From JBBRMQ01 sp038230775 (GTDB lineage: Bacteria > Acidobacteriota > Thermoanaerobaculia > Gp7-AA8), in NCBI GenBank assembly GCA_038230775.1, contig JBBRMQ010000037.1, forward strand, positions 1-23,925: DNA of 23,925 nucleotides. The letters are read 5' to 3'. The position numbers were made by a program, and so were the translations under genes. Positions 14,837 to 21,580 of this stretch are shown here, one piece after another. The notes under the pieces are model-generated. The model was given only the letters and a program-made list of their open reading frames with translations, ran no database searches and was not told where the DNA came from. How positions within the stretch are numbered: position 1 is the first letter of the stretch; every line of letters begins with the position of its first letter.

Positions 14837-15724
14837 ATGGGATCGGAAACCATCATCGACGTCATTGCGAAACAGGACTGGCTGGACTCCATCTCGGATC
14901 CGCTGCAGAAAGCGGTGCACGCAGCTTTTCCCGGAGAGGCTGGCCGGCAGATCAAGAACCTGCTGCACGGAACGTGGTTAGGTCATCCGCTCCATCCGGT
15001 TCTCACCGATATTCCGATCGGTGCCTGGACCGTGGCCCTGGTGCTCGACGTGATCGAGACGATGAGCGGCAGCGAGGGCGTGGCCACCGCCGCCGATGCT
15101 GCGATTGGCATCGGGCTTCTCGGCGCGATCGGATCGGCGATCACCGGTCTTACGGACTGGTCCGAGACCTACGATCGCCCCCGCAAAGTCGGCGTGATGC
15201 ACGCGGCGCTCAACATCGGAGCGACGCTGCTGTACACGAGCTCGTTTTTCATGCGCAAGAAGCGCAAGACGCGGCCGGCCGCGGTCGCGTTATCGATGAT
15301 GGGATACGCAATCTCGGGAGCCGCCGCCTATCTCGGAGGCCATCTCGTTTTCGGTGAGCAGATCGGCGTCGATCACACCGCGACGGCCGACGTCACGAAG
15401 CCGGAGAGGTTCACGAAGGTCATCGCTCTGGACGATCTCAAGGAGAACAAGCCGACCGAGGTGGACGCGGGTGGTGTGGCGGTGGTGCTGGTCAAACGCG
15501 GCGAGCGCATCTTTGCTTTGAGCAACACGTGCCCGCATCTCGGTGGGCCGCTCGCCAAGGGGAAACTCGTCGGCGATGCGATTCAGTGTCCATGGCATCA
15601 GTCCGAGCTCGCGCTCGAAGACGGCCATGTGGTCAACGGTCCGACGACGTTTCCCGCGCGATGCTTCGAAGTTCGCATCCGCGTCGGTCAGGTCGAAGTG
15701 CGTGCGGCAAAGGACGCCGGGTAG
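14837..15724 (+). CDS. DUF2231 membrane protein fused to a Rieske [2Fe-2S] domain
   Basis: A 295-residue protein. Residues about 35-175 form a DUF2231 membrane domain with the hallmark GHPLHPVLTDIPIGAW (49-64) and four hydrophobic segments. Residues about 190-292 form a Rieske ferredoxin-like domain with cluster ligands Cys232-x-His234 (CPHLGG) and Cys251-x2-His254 (CPWHQS), all four present. It is probably an inner-membrane electron-transfer protein; the partner is unknown. A strong Shine-Dalgarno, AGAGGTGAA, overlaps the Fpg stop codon, and only 3 bp separate the genes, so the two form an operon. The 3' end is partly duplicated in degraded form downstream (15833-15905). Confidence 0.9.
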   Translation: MGSETIIDVIAKQDWLDSISDPLQKAVHAAFPGEAGRQIKNLLHGTWLGHPLHPVLTDIPIGAWTVALVLDVIETMSGSEGVATAADAAIGIGLLGAIGSAITGLTDWSETYDRPRKVGVMHAALNIGATLLYTSSFFMRKKRKTRPAAVALSMMGYAISGAAAYLGGHLVFGEQIGVDHTATADVTKPERFTKVIALDDLKENKPTEVDAGGVAVVLVKRGERIFALSNTCPHLGGPLAKGKLVGDAIQCPWHQSELALEDGHVVNGPTTFPARCFEVRIRVGQVEVRAAKDAG

Positions 15725-15764
15725 AACCGGTGTGGGCAGGAGGCAAGTTCATCGTGCCGCCCAA

Positions 15765-15943
15765 CCCACACCGGTCCCTCGCTACGCTCGGGATGACATT
15801 GCTACTGTTCTGCTTTGCTCAGGCGTGCGGAAAGGCGAGTTTCGATCTCGCGCTCGAGGTCAACGGTCCGACGAGTTCGCGTGCGGCAAAGAAGGACGGC
15901 GAGTAGGGGTGTCATTCCGAGCGTAGCGAGGAACCGGTGTGGG
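15765..15943. repeat. 34-bp imperfect inverted repeats flanking a gene relic
   Basis: Arms 15765-15798 and 15910-15943 are inverted copies with two mismatches, each containing ACCGGT next to CTCGCTACGCTCGG or its complement. A smaller palindrome, ACCGGTGTGGG (about 15726-15736) with CCCACACCGGT (15765-15775), precedes them. The same stretch also shows direct-repeat character: an AACCGGTGTGGGC-led segment occurs near 15725 and near 15932, and CTGTTCTGCTTTG near 15805 recurs as CGGTTCTGCTTTG inside the 3' end of the next gene. A tandem duplication followed by divergence is the simplest reading. Confidence 0.65.
15833..15905 (+). pseudogene. Degraded duplicate of a Rieske gene 3' end
   Basis: Translated in the frame ending with TAG at 15903-15905, this reads FDLALEVNGPTSSRAAKKDGE and then stop. 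The intact upstream gene has ELALEDGHVVNGPTTF and, after a further stretch, RAAKDAG at its end. The relic keeps LALE, VNGPT and RAAK in the same order but has lost about four codons at DGHV and some fifteen before RAAK. The nucleotide match (GGTCAACGGTCCGACGA, GCGTGCGGCAAAG) supports a duplication with deletions. It has no start codon or cluster-binding residues of its own and sits between inverted repeats. Confidence 0.5.
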
Positions 15944-15968
15944 CGGGCGGCACGTTCGTCGTCCCTCG

Positions 15969-17342
15969 CTACGGTTCTGCTTTGGCCAGGCCCGCAAGTG
16001 AAGCGGCGCGGTTCGGCGTGCGGAGAAGGGACTCGCGATACTGTGCCGCGGCGTCTTCCTTGTTTCCGGCGCGGAGCAACAGGTCGGCGTAGAGCTCGTG
16101 CGCGGGCTTGAAATCCTCCGGCGGACCCGACGGCGATCCCAGCCCCTCCTCGGCGTCGATCGCCAGTTGAGCCACGCGCAGCGATTCCTGTTTCTCGCCG
16201 CGCGCCGCGTAGAGCATCGCCAGCAGCTCGTTGCGCAGGACTTCGGCCACCTTGCGATTCATGTTGTGCATGTCGCCGTTCGCGGCCCGCATCATGCCGA
16301 TGGCGCGCTGCGCTTCGGCGTACTCCTTCTGCTGCGCGGCCCGGACGCCCAGCGCGAACTGCACCGGCGTGTGCGGATCGAGCGCGTCCACGACGCTGAA
16401 GTCGCCCGTCTCGATCGCGTAGCGCGCCTGCATGTTGTCGCGTGCGTGATGTTCGCGTTGCCCCTCGTTTGGCTTGACGGCGACTTCGTTCAGCAGGCGC
16501 TTTGCGTCGTCGTAGCGATGCTGTTGCAGGTAGACGTATTGCAGCCACTCGAGACTGTGAAGGTCGCGCTTGTCGGTGGATGCCTTCTCTCTCGCCACCC
16601 AGTCCTGCGATAGCGCGTAGGCGGCCTCGTTCGATCGGGCGGCATCGGCCCACATGCCGAGTTGCAGAAAGATGTGCGACGGCATGTGCAGCGCGTGCGG
16701 CGCGCCCGAGGCGACGGTCGCATAACGGCGCGCTGCGCGCAGGCCGAGGGGTGCGTGAATGGGGTCGTCGTAGGCGTGGATGAGGTAGTGCAGCACGCCC
16801 GGATGATCGGGTCGCAATGAGAAGAGCGGCTCGAGAATCGCCGCGGCGCGGATTTGTTTGCGCGCATCGGATTCGTCGCGCGCGCGCGTTCCCAGAATCG
16901 ACAACGCCCAGAAGACCTGCGCCTCGACGTCGTCAGGGTTTGCCTTCGCCAGCCGTTCCATCGACGCTTCGTATTTCGCCGGTCCGTCGCTGTACAACGT
17001 CGTGACGGCATCGAGGTAGGCGCGCTCGCGCTGGGTCACGTTGCCGTTGAACTTCGCCAGCGCTTTGCGGCCCGCGTCGGCGTCCGTCTCGTACCAGATC
17101 GGATGGTTGTACGTCATCGCTTCGCCCCAGTAGGCGAGCGCGAAGTTCGGATCGATGGTCTCCGCTTCGACGAATGCCTTCGCCGCCTGCGGATACGCGA
17201 AGTTGTGCAGCAGCAGAACCCCGCGCAGGAATGGCTCCTGCGCCCCCGGTTTCCCGGAATTCGGGAACGTGATTGAGCCGAACTGATCGGCCGCCTGCAC
17301 TTCCAACGCGAGCAGGAGCATGGCTAGAACGACACGTCGCAT
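15969..17342 (-). CDS. Secreted TPR-repeat protein
   Basis: A 457-residue protein that starts at the ATG at 17342, which opens a signal peptide (MRRVVLAMLLLALEVQA); frames further upstream only add non-signal sequence. The mature part is almost wholly helical with many TPR-like pairs: residues 35-75 (LLHNFAYPQAAKAFVEAETIDPN), a middle block including HALHMPSHIFLQLGMW, and C-terminal repeats (YADLLLRAGNKEDAAAQYRES). It is probably a periplasmic scaffold; the partner is unknown. A consensus TATAAT lies 6 nt before the ATG and no Shine-Dalgarno is present. Its 3' end reaches into the duplicated region at 15725-15980. It is divergent from DUF72 by 20 bp. Confidence 0.82.
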   Translation of the reverse strand: MRRVVLAMLLLALEVQAADQFGSITFPNSGKPGAQEPFLRGVLLLHNFAYPQAAKAFVEAETIDPNFALAYWGEAMTYNHPIWYETDADAGRKALAKFNGNVTQRERAYLDAVTTLYSDGPAKYEASMERLAKANPDDVEAQVFWALSILGTRARDESDARKQIRAAAILEPLFSLRPDHPGVLHYLIHAYDDPIHAPLGLRAARRYATVASGAPHALHMPSHIFLQLGMWADAARSNEAAYALSQDWVAREKASTDKRDLHSLEWLQYVYLQQHRYDDAKRLLNEVAVKPNEGQREHHARDNMQARYAIETGDFSVVDALDPHTPVQFALGVRAAQQKEYAEAQRAIGMMRAANGDMHNMNRKVAEVLRNELLAMLYAARGEKQESLRVAQLAIDAEEGLGSPSGPPEDFKPAHELYADLLLRAGNKEDAAAQYRESLLRTPNRAASLAGLAKAEP

Positions 17343-17348
17343 GGCGCG

Positions 17349-17356
17349 ATTATAGT
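17349..17356. promoter_or_regulatory. Shared, possibly bidirectional -10 element
   Basis: The 20-bp gap between divergent start codons holds ATTATAGT. The minus strand reads consensus TATAAT (17354 to 17349), 6 nt before the TPR gene ATG. The plus strand reads TATAGT (17351-17356), 6 nt before the DUF72 ATG. The flanking sequence CGATTATAG is identical to that in the 2275-2295 gap. No strong -35 is seen on either side. Confidence 0.5.
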
Positions 17357-17362
17357 GAGCTG

Positions 17363-18070
17363 ATGCGGATTCGCGTCGGAACCAGCGGCTACAGCTACAA
17401 GGAATGGAAGGGGATCTTTTATCCGGAAGACCTTCCTGCCGCAAAGATGCTCGGCTTCTACTCCGAGCGGTTCGATACGGTGGAGATCAACAACACGTTC
17501 TATCGGATGCCCGAGGCGCCGATGGTGACGAAATGGGCGGCGCAGGTTCCGGACGGCTTCACCTTCGTCCTGAAAGCGCCGCAGCGGATCACGCATCAGA
17601 AGCGGCTCGCCGGCGCGGAAGACGACGTCGCACACCTCTTTGAAGTTGCCTCGTCTCTCGGTGACAAGCTCGGGCCGGTTCTCTTTCAGTTGCCTCCGTT
17701 CTCGAAGAAGGACGCTGCGAAGCTGCAGGCCTTTCTCGAGTGGTTGTCGGCCGGCCGGCAGGTCGCGTTCGAGTTTCGCCACCACTCCTGGTGTGACGAG
17801 GAGATCTACTCGATCCTTCGCTCGCGCGACGTTCCGCTATGTCTCTCCGATACCGATGAGTCAGGCGATCCGGAGAAGCTCGTGATCCCGACCGCAAAGT
17901 GGGGGTATCTCCGCCTTCGCCGCACGCAGTACTCCGACGCGGATCTCGAGGCGTGGGCGCGGCGGATCGAGAAGCAGCCTTGGAGCGAGGCCTACGTCTT
18001 CTTCAAGCATGAAGATGAGGCGAAAGGCCCGGCGTTCGCGTCGTCCTTCCGGCAGCAGCTCAACGTCTGA
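17363..18070 (+). CDS. DUF72 (YecE-like) protein
   Basis: A 235-residue cytoplasmic protein with the DUF72 TIM-barrel-like signatures: N-terminal IRVGTSGYSYKEWKGIFYPEDLP, FDTVEINNTFYRMP, FTFVLKAPQRITH, LGPVLFQLPPF, VAFEFRHHSW, and a C-terminal YVFFKHEDEAKGPAFA. Length is typical. The biochemical role of the family is not established; the fold suggests a hydrolase- or nuclease-like barrel. The ATG at 17363 begins directly at the first strand. The upstream hexamer TATAGT leaves no room for a leader. The next gene begins within 9 bp of its stop and is probably co-transcribed. Confidence 0.9.
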   Translation: MRIRVGTSGYSYKEWKGIFYPEDLPAAKMLGFYSERFDTVEINNTFYRMPEAPMVTKWAAQVPDGFTFVLKAPQRITHQKRLAGAEDDVAHLFEVASSLGDKLGPVLFQLPPFSKKDAAKLQAFLEWLSAGRQVAFEFRHHSWCDEEIYSILRSRDVPLCLSDTDESGDPEKLVIPTAKWGYLRLRRTQYSDADLEAWARRIEKQPWSEAYVFFKHEDEAKGPAFASSFRQQLNV

Positions 18071-18078
18071 TACCCTTT

Positions 18079-18801
18079 TTGGCCTTGTCTTTCCTGCGCA
18101 GCCTGACCGTGTTTACGCTGCTCGTGACGCTCAAGTACTTGAGCCGGATCTTCTACCGTTTCGATTTCGCGTGGGTGGGAGACGTCCCGCCCAATCCCTG
18201 GCGCAACCTTCGAATCGTCGCGTTTCTCAACCACACCAGTCTTTTTGAGCCCGTCTTCCTCGGCGGCGTTCCCAATCACTTCATCTGGCGTCTCGCGGCG
18301 CACGGCGTCGTTCCAGCCGCGGACAAGACCACGGGCCGCCCGCTCGTCGGTTTGATCTTCAAATTCGTGGCGCATCGCGTCGTGGCCATCACGCGGGAAC
18401 GCGACCACACCTGGTTCGAGGTCCTCAACAGCATCGACCCGAACTCGATGGTGATCATCGCCCCTGAAGGCCGGATGAAGCGCGCGAACGGATTGGATCT
18501 GCAGGGCAACCCGATGACCGTGCGGGGAGGCATCGCGGACATCATGACGTCGATGAAGCACGGTCGCATGCTTCTGGCGTACAGCGGCGGTCTCCATCAC
18601 GTCCAGGTGCCCGGGCGCATTCCGAACGTGTTCGCTACGGTTCGCATGCGGCTGGAGGCGATCGAGATGTCGGAGTACATCGACGAAATGACGAAGCGCG
18701 GCGGGGCGGACGAATTCAAGAAGAACGTGCGGCTCGATCTGGACCGCCGTCGTGATTTCTACTGTCCCGAAGAGGGGAAGATCACGACCGCTGTTGCGTG
18801 A
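18079..18801 (+). CDS. PlsC-like lysophospholipid acyltransferase
   Basis: A 240-residue, probably membrane-associated protein with a hydrophobic N-terminal helix (FLRSLTVFTLLVTLKYL). The acyltransferase block I reads NHTSLFEP (51-58), an H-x4-E rather than the usual H-x4-D, and the glycerol-phosphate-binding block reads PEGRMKR (129-135). A Val/Ile-rich AHGVVPAADK sits between them. It would transfer an acyl chain to a lysophospholipid or related acceptor. The frame opens with TTG at 18079 (a second TTG at 18085 is possible). No ATG suits the N-terminus and no Shine-Dalgarno is visible, so coupling to the DUF72 gene is likely. The 3' end overlaps the convergent EAL gene by 20 bp. Confidence 0.78.
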   Translation: MALSFLRSLTVFTLLVTLKYLSRIFYRFDFAWVGDVPPNPWRNLRIVAFLNHTSLFEPVFLGGVPNHFIWRLAAHGVVPAADKTTGRPLVGLIFKFVAHRVVAITRERDHTWFEVLNSIDPNSMVIIAPEGRMKRANGLDLQGNPMTVRGGIADIMTSMKHGRMLLAYSGGLHHVQVPGRIPNVFATVRMRLEAIEMSEYIDEMTKRGGADEFKKNVRLDLDRRRDFYCPEEGKITTAVA

Positions 18802-19558
18802 GCAGCTCTTCGAACTCTTCGTGCGGCATCGGCCTGCTGAACAGAAATCCCTGGATGTAGTCACAGCCCATCTTGCGCAGCGCTGAGAGTTGCTCGCGAT
18901 TCTCGACGCCTTCGGCGATCACCTTCATTCCAAGATCCTGCGCGAGCTGCACGATGTTCTCGACGATGACCACCGAGCGCCGATCGTGGGGAATGCCCTT
19001 CACGAAATCGCCCGGTAACTTCAGCCCGTCGAGAGGGAAGTGCAGCAGATGCGTGATCGAGGAGTGGCCGGTGCCGAAGTCGTCCAGCCAGATCTCGATG
19101 CCGAGGGTCTTGAGCTTGTCGAGAATATGCCGCGTTTGTTTCGGCCGCTCGATGTACGCGGTCTCCGTGATCTCGAGGTTGATCGTCCTGGTGTCGATGC
19201 CGCAGCCGCCGACGAGCTTCATGAGACGCGACGAGAAGTTCCCTTCCTGAAACTCGCGCGGGGAAAGGTTCACGTTGATCCGGACGTCCGGCGAGCCGTT
19301 GTTCTGCCAGTGCGCGGCGTTCTTGTACGCCAGCTTGATCATCCGTGAGTCGAAGCGAAAGAGGTCCGACCCCTCCTCGGCTCCGGCCGCAATCGACGCC
19401 GCCTCGCGCATCTGTCCATTTCCCCGCCGCGCGCGGAGGAGCGCCTCGGCTCCCATGATCTTTCGCGACTTGAGCTCGTGAATCGGCTGGTAGTAGAGCT
19501 CGAGCTCGTCTTTGTCCAGTGCGCGTTTGACGCCTGCGCGAGGGGCGGGTTTCTCCAT
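18782..19558 (-). CDS. Stand-alone EAL domain protein (c-di-GMP phosphodiesterase candidate)
   Basis: A 258-residue protein that is almost entirely an EAL domain, without GGDEF, PAS or membrane segments. Expected metal and catalytic positions are present: Glu38 in GAEALLR, Asn97 in NVNLSP, Glu129 in LEITE, Asp159-Asp160 in LDDFGTG, Lys180, Glu216 in IAEGVE, and Gln236 in YIQGFLFSRP. The usual LKID motif reads LKLP, so the Asp after Lys is lost; whether this reduces activity is unclear. It would hydrolyse c-di-GMP, relevant to the pilus ATPases in this window. TTGACG and TATGAT precede the ATG with only 6 nt between -10 and start. It overlaps the acyltransferase tail to tail. Confidence 0.9.
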   Translation of the reverse strand: MEKPAPRAGVKRALDKDELELYYQPIHELKSRKIMGAEALLRARRGNGQMREAASIAAGAEEGSDLFRFDSRMIKLAYKNAAHWQNNGSPDVRINVNLSPREFQEGNFSSRLMKLVGGCGIDTRTINLEITETAYIERPKQTRHILDKLKTLGIEIWLDDFGTGHSSITHLLHFPLDGLKLPGDFVKGIPHDRRSVVIVENIVQLAQDLGMKVIAEGVENREQLSALRKMGCDYIQGFLFSRPMPHEEFEELLTQQRS

Positions 19559-19564
19559 GCATGC

Positions 19565-19591
19565 ATCATAGAATCATCTGCGCCGCGTCAA
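19565..19591 (-). promoter_or_regulatory. Candidate sigma-70-type promoter of the EAL gene
   Basis: On the minus strand, TTGACG (19591 to 19586) is followed after 15 nt by TATGAT (19570 to 19565), then 6 nt to the ATG at 19558. The spacing is shorter than the 17-nt optimum. A start 7 nt after the hexamer would give a leaderless mRNA. No Shine-Dalgarno is present. Confidence 0.45.
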
Positions 19592-19611
19592 CGCCGCGCA
19601 GCGGCACTACT

Positions 19612-20202
19612 TTGGAAGAGATTCTCTACGTCGAGTCGCGCCGCGCTGCGCGCATGAAGCGCGTGCAGACTATGCAGCATGTGCTCGCGGCGATCGCGCT
19701 CATTACGACCGGTGTGGATCATCTCGAGCACAGCGAGCTGCTGGCGATCAGCGAGATTCTCACGGGCGCCCTTCTCATCGGTGCCGTCATCGCCGCGCGC
19801 GTGCGCCATCATCATCAGTCGCGCATCGCCTGGGTCGAGCTGACGGGTGCAGTCATGATGTTCGTGGAAGCGTTCGCCAAGACGCGGCAACGCCATCACT
19901 TTGCTTTCTACGTCCTGTCGTTCGTGCAGCCGGTCGTTCTGTTGATGTTCGCAGTATTCGACGCGCAGATCGCGACGCGGCGTTACATCCGGGTGGACGA
20001 TCGCGGGGTAGAGTTGCGACTGAGGCTGCTCTTTCGGCGGCGTGTGGCGTGGGATGAGATCCCCGGCTATCGCGTTCTGGAGAATGAGATCGACTTCGGC
20101 GGCCGGCGCATCAAGCTGCGCGACATCGTCGATCAGGATCGCGCGAAGGAATGGCTGGTCGACGCGTTGCGCCGTCACGGAGTGGCCGAGTTACCGGCGT
20201 AG
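19612..20202 (+). CDS. Small polytopic membrane protein with C-terminal PH-like domain
   Basis: About 196 residues if translation starts at the TTG at 19612 (EEILYVESRR); the ATG at 19561 or 19654 are alternatives, and I could not decide from a Shine-Dalgarno. Four hydrophobic helices cover roughly residues 20-115 (VLAAIALITTGVDHL, ILTGALLIGAVIAA, AWVELTGAVMMFVEAF, YVLSFVQPVVLLMF). The cytoplasmic tail (about 120-190) shows a strand pattern (YIRVDDRGVELRL, VAWDEIPGYRVLEN, IDFGGRRIKL) like bacterial PH-type domains. I do not recognise a functional family. It diverges from the EAL gene with overlapping promoter space and overlaps the next gene tail to tail by 12 bp. Confidence 0.65.
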   Translation: MEEILYVESRRAARMKRVQTMQHVLAAIALITTGVDHLEHSELLAISEILTGALLIGAVIAARVRHHHQSRIAWVELTGAVMMFVEAFAKTRQRHHFAFYVLSFVQPVVLLMFAVFDAQIATRRYIRVDDRGVELRLRLLFRRRVAWDEIPGYRVLENEIDFGGRRIKLRDIVDQDRAKEWLVDALRRHGVAELPA

Positions 20203-20889
20203 CAACTGCCACGTCGCCAGTGCGGCGCCGAGGAGAGCGACGGCGATGATCCACTTGTAGCGCAGAAGGATCGAGCCGAGAGAGGCCTGCTTCTGGCGCT
20301 CGCGAGACTGGATCAGCTCGTACTCGAGGTGCCGCTGATGCGAGGAGGCCAGCGTCTCGCCGACGTTGTCTTCGAACGAGCGGAGCGTCCGCGGCAGCTC
20401 GGACGGGACGGCGATGCCGCGCTGCGTGTCGATCTTGACGAGCGTCGATTGCACCGGCGCGACGACCTTCTCGCCGCGCGAATCCGTCGTGACGTCGTAC
20501 GCGCCCTGATCGAAGTACAGAAGCGTCGGTCCGGCCTCGCTGTTCTTCACGAAGAGGACGTTCTCATCACCCTGACGGAACTGCGGGATGCCGACGGTTT
20601 CCTGCCGCGTCGAACCGACCTGACCGCCCGGCGTCACGATCGTGAGCTCGTTGCCGGCGGAACCTTTGATCGACTTCGAGACCTGGAACGTCGAATAGGT
20701 CAGGATCCAGCGACCCGTCGGATCAGGACGAGACTCGGTTTTGACGCACTTGCCGACCACGATTGCGCTGGCATTTTCGACCTTCTGCTCAAATGGGGCG
20801 GCAATCGCGAGCGTCGCGTAGGTAGCGGGCGCGACCGCAAGGAGGGTAGCCGTCGCCACGAGAGCGAGAAAGCGGTTATTTGGAGTCAT
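20191..20889 (-). CDS. Secreted, C-terminally membrane-anchored protein of unknown function
   Basis: A 232-residue protein starting at the ATG at 20889, which opens a signal peptide (NNRFLALVATATLLAVAPATYA). The mature domain has a beta-rich pattern, ASAIVVGKCVKTES, ILTYSTFQVSKSIKGSAGNELTIVTPGG, FRQGDENVLFVKN, seen in acidobacterial-type exported proteins of undefined function. A charged helix and one transmembrane segment (WIIAVALLGAALATWQLL) followed by RR end the protein, so it may be anchored with its domain outside. It lies 34 bp downstream of the carboxylesterase, probably in one operon. Confidence 0.7.
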   Translation of the reverse strand: MTPNNRFLALVATATLLAVAPATYATLAIAAPFEQKVENASAIVVGKCVKTESRPDPTGRWILTYSTFQVSKSIKGSAGNELTIVTPGGQVGSTRQETVGIPQFRQGDENVLFVKNSEAGPTLLYFDQGAYDVTTDSRGEKVVAPVQSTLVKIDTQRGIAVPSELPRTLRSFEDNVGETLASSHQRHLEYELIQSRERQKQASLGSILLRYKWIIAVALLGAALATWQLLRR

Positions 20890-20923
20890 CGGCTGCTGAA
20901 TCCAAAGCAAGTGGTGAGCCACT

Positions 20924-21556
20924 TCATTCCAATTTCTTGGGGATGAACCCGCCGACGACATCGAGCGCCTCCCGCGACACCTGATGCCCCATCTGAAACT
21001 CGTGGTACTCGACGTCGACGCCATGCTGTTCCAGCACGCGCCTGGCTCGATGAGCGACGAGGACCGGGATCACTTCGTCGGCGATTCCGTGCAGCATCAG
21101 CACCGGAATCTCCGCGTTGAACGCAGGCAGGTCTTCTTCGTAGATCGCCCCGCTCATCACCACGATGCCGGCGAGCTTCTGCTTCGTGCGGAACCCCACG
21201 TCGATCGACATCAATCCGCCTTGTGAGAATCCGCTGAGAATGACCTTGCCGGACGGAGTCGGATATTTCGCGATCATCTCGTCGATGAAGTCGAGCAGAA
21301 GCTGCCTGGATTCCGCGATCGATTCGCGCTCCGCCGGCCAGCCGTCGAACCATGTAAACCCGAACGTCATCCCGGGCGCCGGCTCGAACGGTTTCGGCGC
21401 GTTGGGGAACACGAAGCGATATCCGTGGTCGATCATCGGGGCGATGTCCGCGAGGTCATTCGCGTCCGCACCGCGTCCGTGAAGCACGATCACGAGCGGC
21501 AGCTCGGCCGTGTCGGTTTTTCCGACCGGTGTTTTCAGAACGTATTTCAGTGTCAT
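20924..21556 (-). CDS. Phospholipase/carboxylesterase-family alpha/beta hydrolase
   Basis: A 210-residue serine hydrolase of the carboxylesterase / acyl-protein thioesterase type. The oxyanion region is VIVLHGRGADAND, the nucleophile elbow is LSGFSQGGLMS, the acid is the Asp in HGIADEVIP, and the catalytic His is in FQMGHQV. There is no signal peptide, so it is cytoplasmic. The ATG at 21556 follows the Kelch gene stop by 14 bp, and the downstream gene is 34 bp away, suggesting an operon. The substrate is unknown; short-chain esters or lysophospholipids are typical of the family. Confidence 0.9.
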   Translation of the reverse strand: MTLKYVLKTPVGKTDTAELPLVIVLHGRGADANDLADIAPMIDHGYRFVFPNAPKPFEPAPGMTFGFTWFDGWPAERESIAESRQLLLDFIDEMIAKYPTPSGKVILSGFSQGGLMSIDVGFRTKQKLAGIVVMSGAIYEEDLPAFNAEIPVLMLHGIADEVIPVLVAHRARRVLEQHGVDVEYHEFQMGHQVSREALDVVGGFIPKKLE

Positions 21557-21560
21557 TTGG

Positions 21561-21580
21561 GTCGCGGATTCTAACGCGAC
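21561..21580. promoter_or_regulatory. Palindrome with an internal -10-like hexamer between Kelch and esterase genes
   Basis: GTCGCG at 21561-21566 and CGCGAC at 21575-21580 form perfect 6-bp arms around an 8-nt loop that contains the Kelch stop codon. On the minus strand the loop spells TAGAAT (21573 to 21568), 11 nt before the esterase ATG. It could be an operator around an internal promoter, or an mRNA hairpin at the gene junction. Confidence 0.35.

Noticed and set aside
15529..15926. Short plus-strand genes spanning the Rieske end and the repeat cassette
   Set aside because: They overlap the Rieske coding sequence out of frame and encode repeat-derived peptides (for example VIPSVARN-type) with no start signals.
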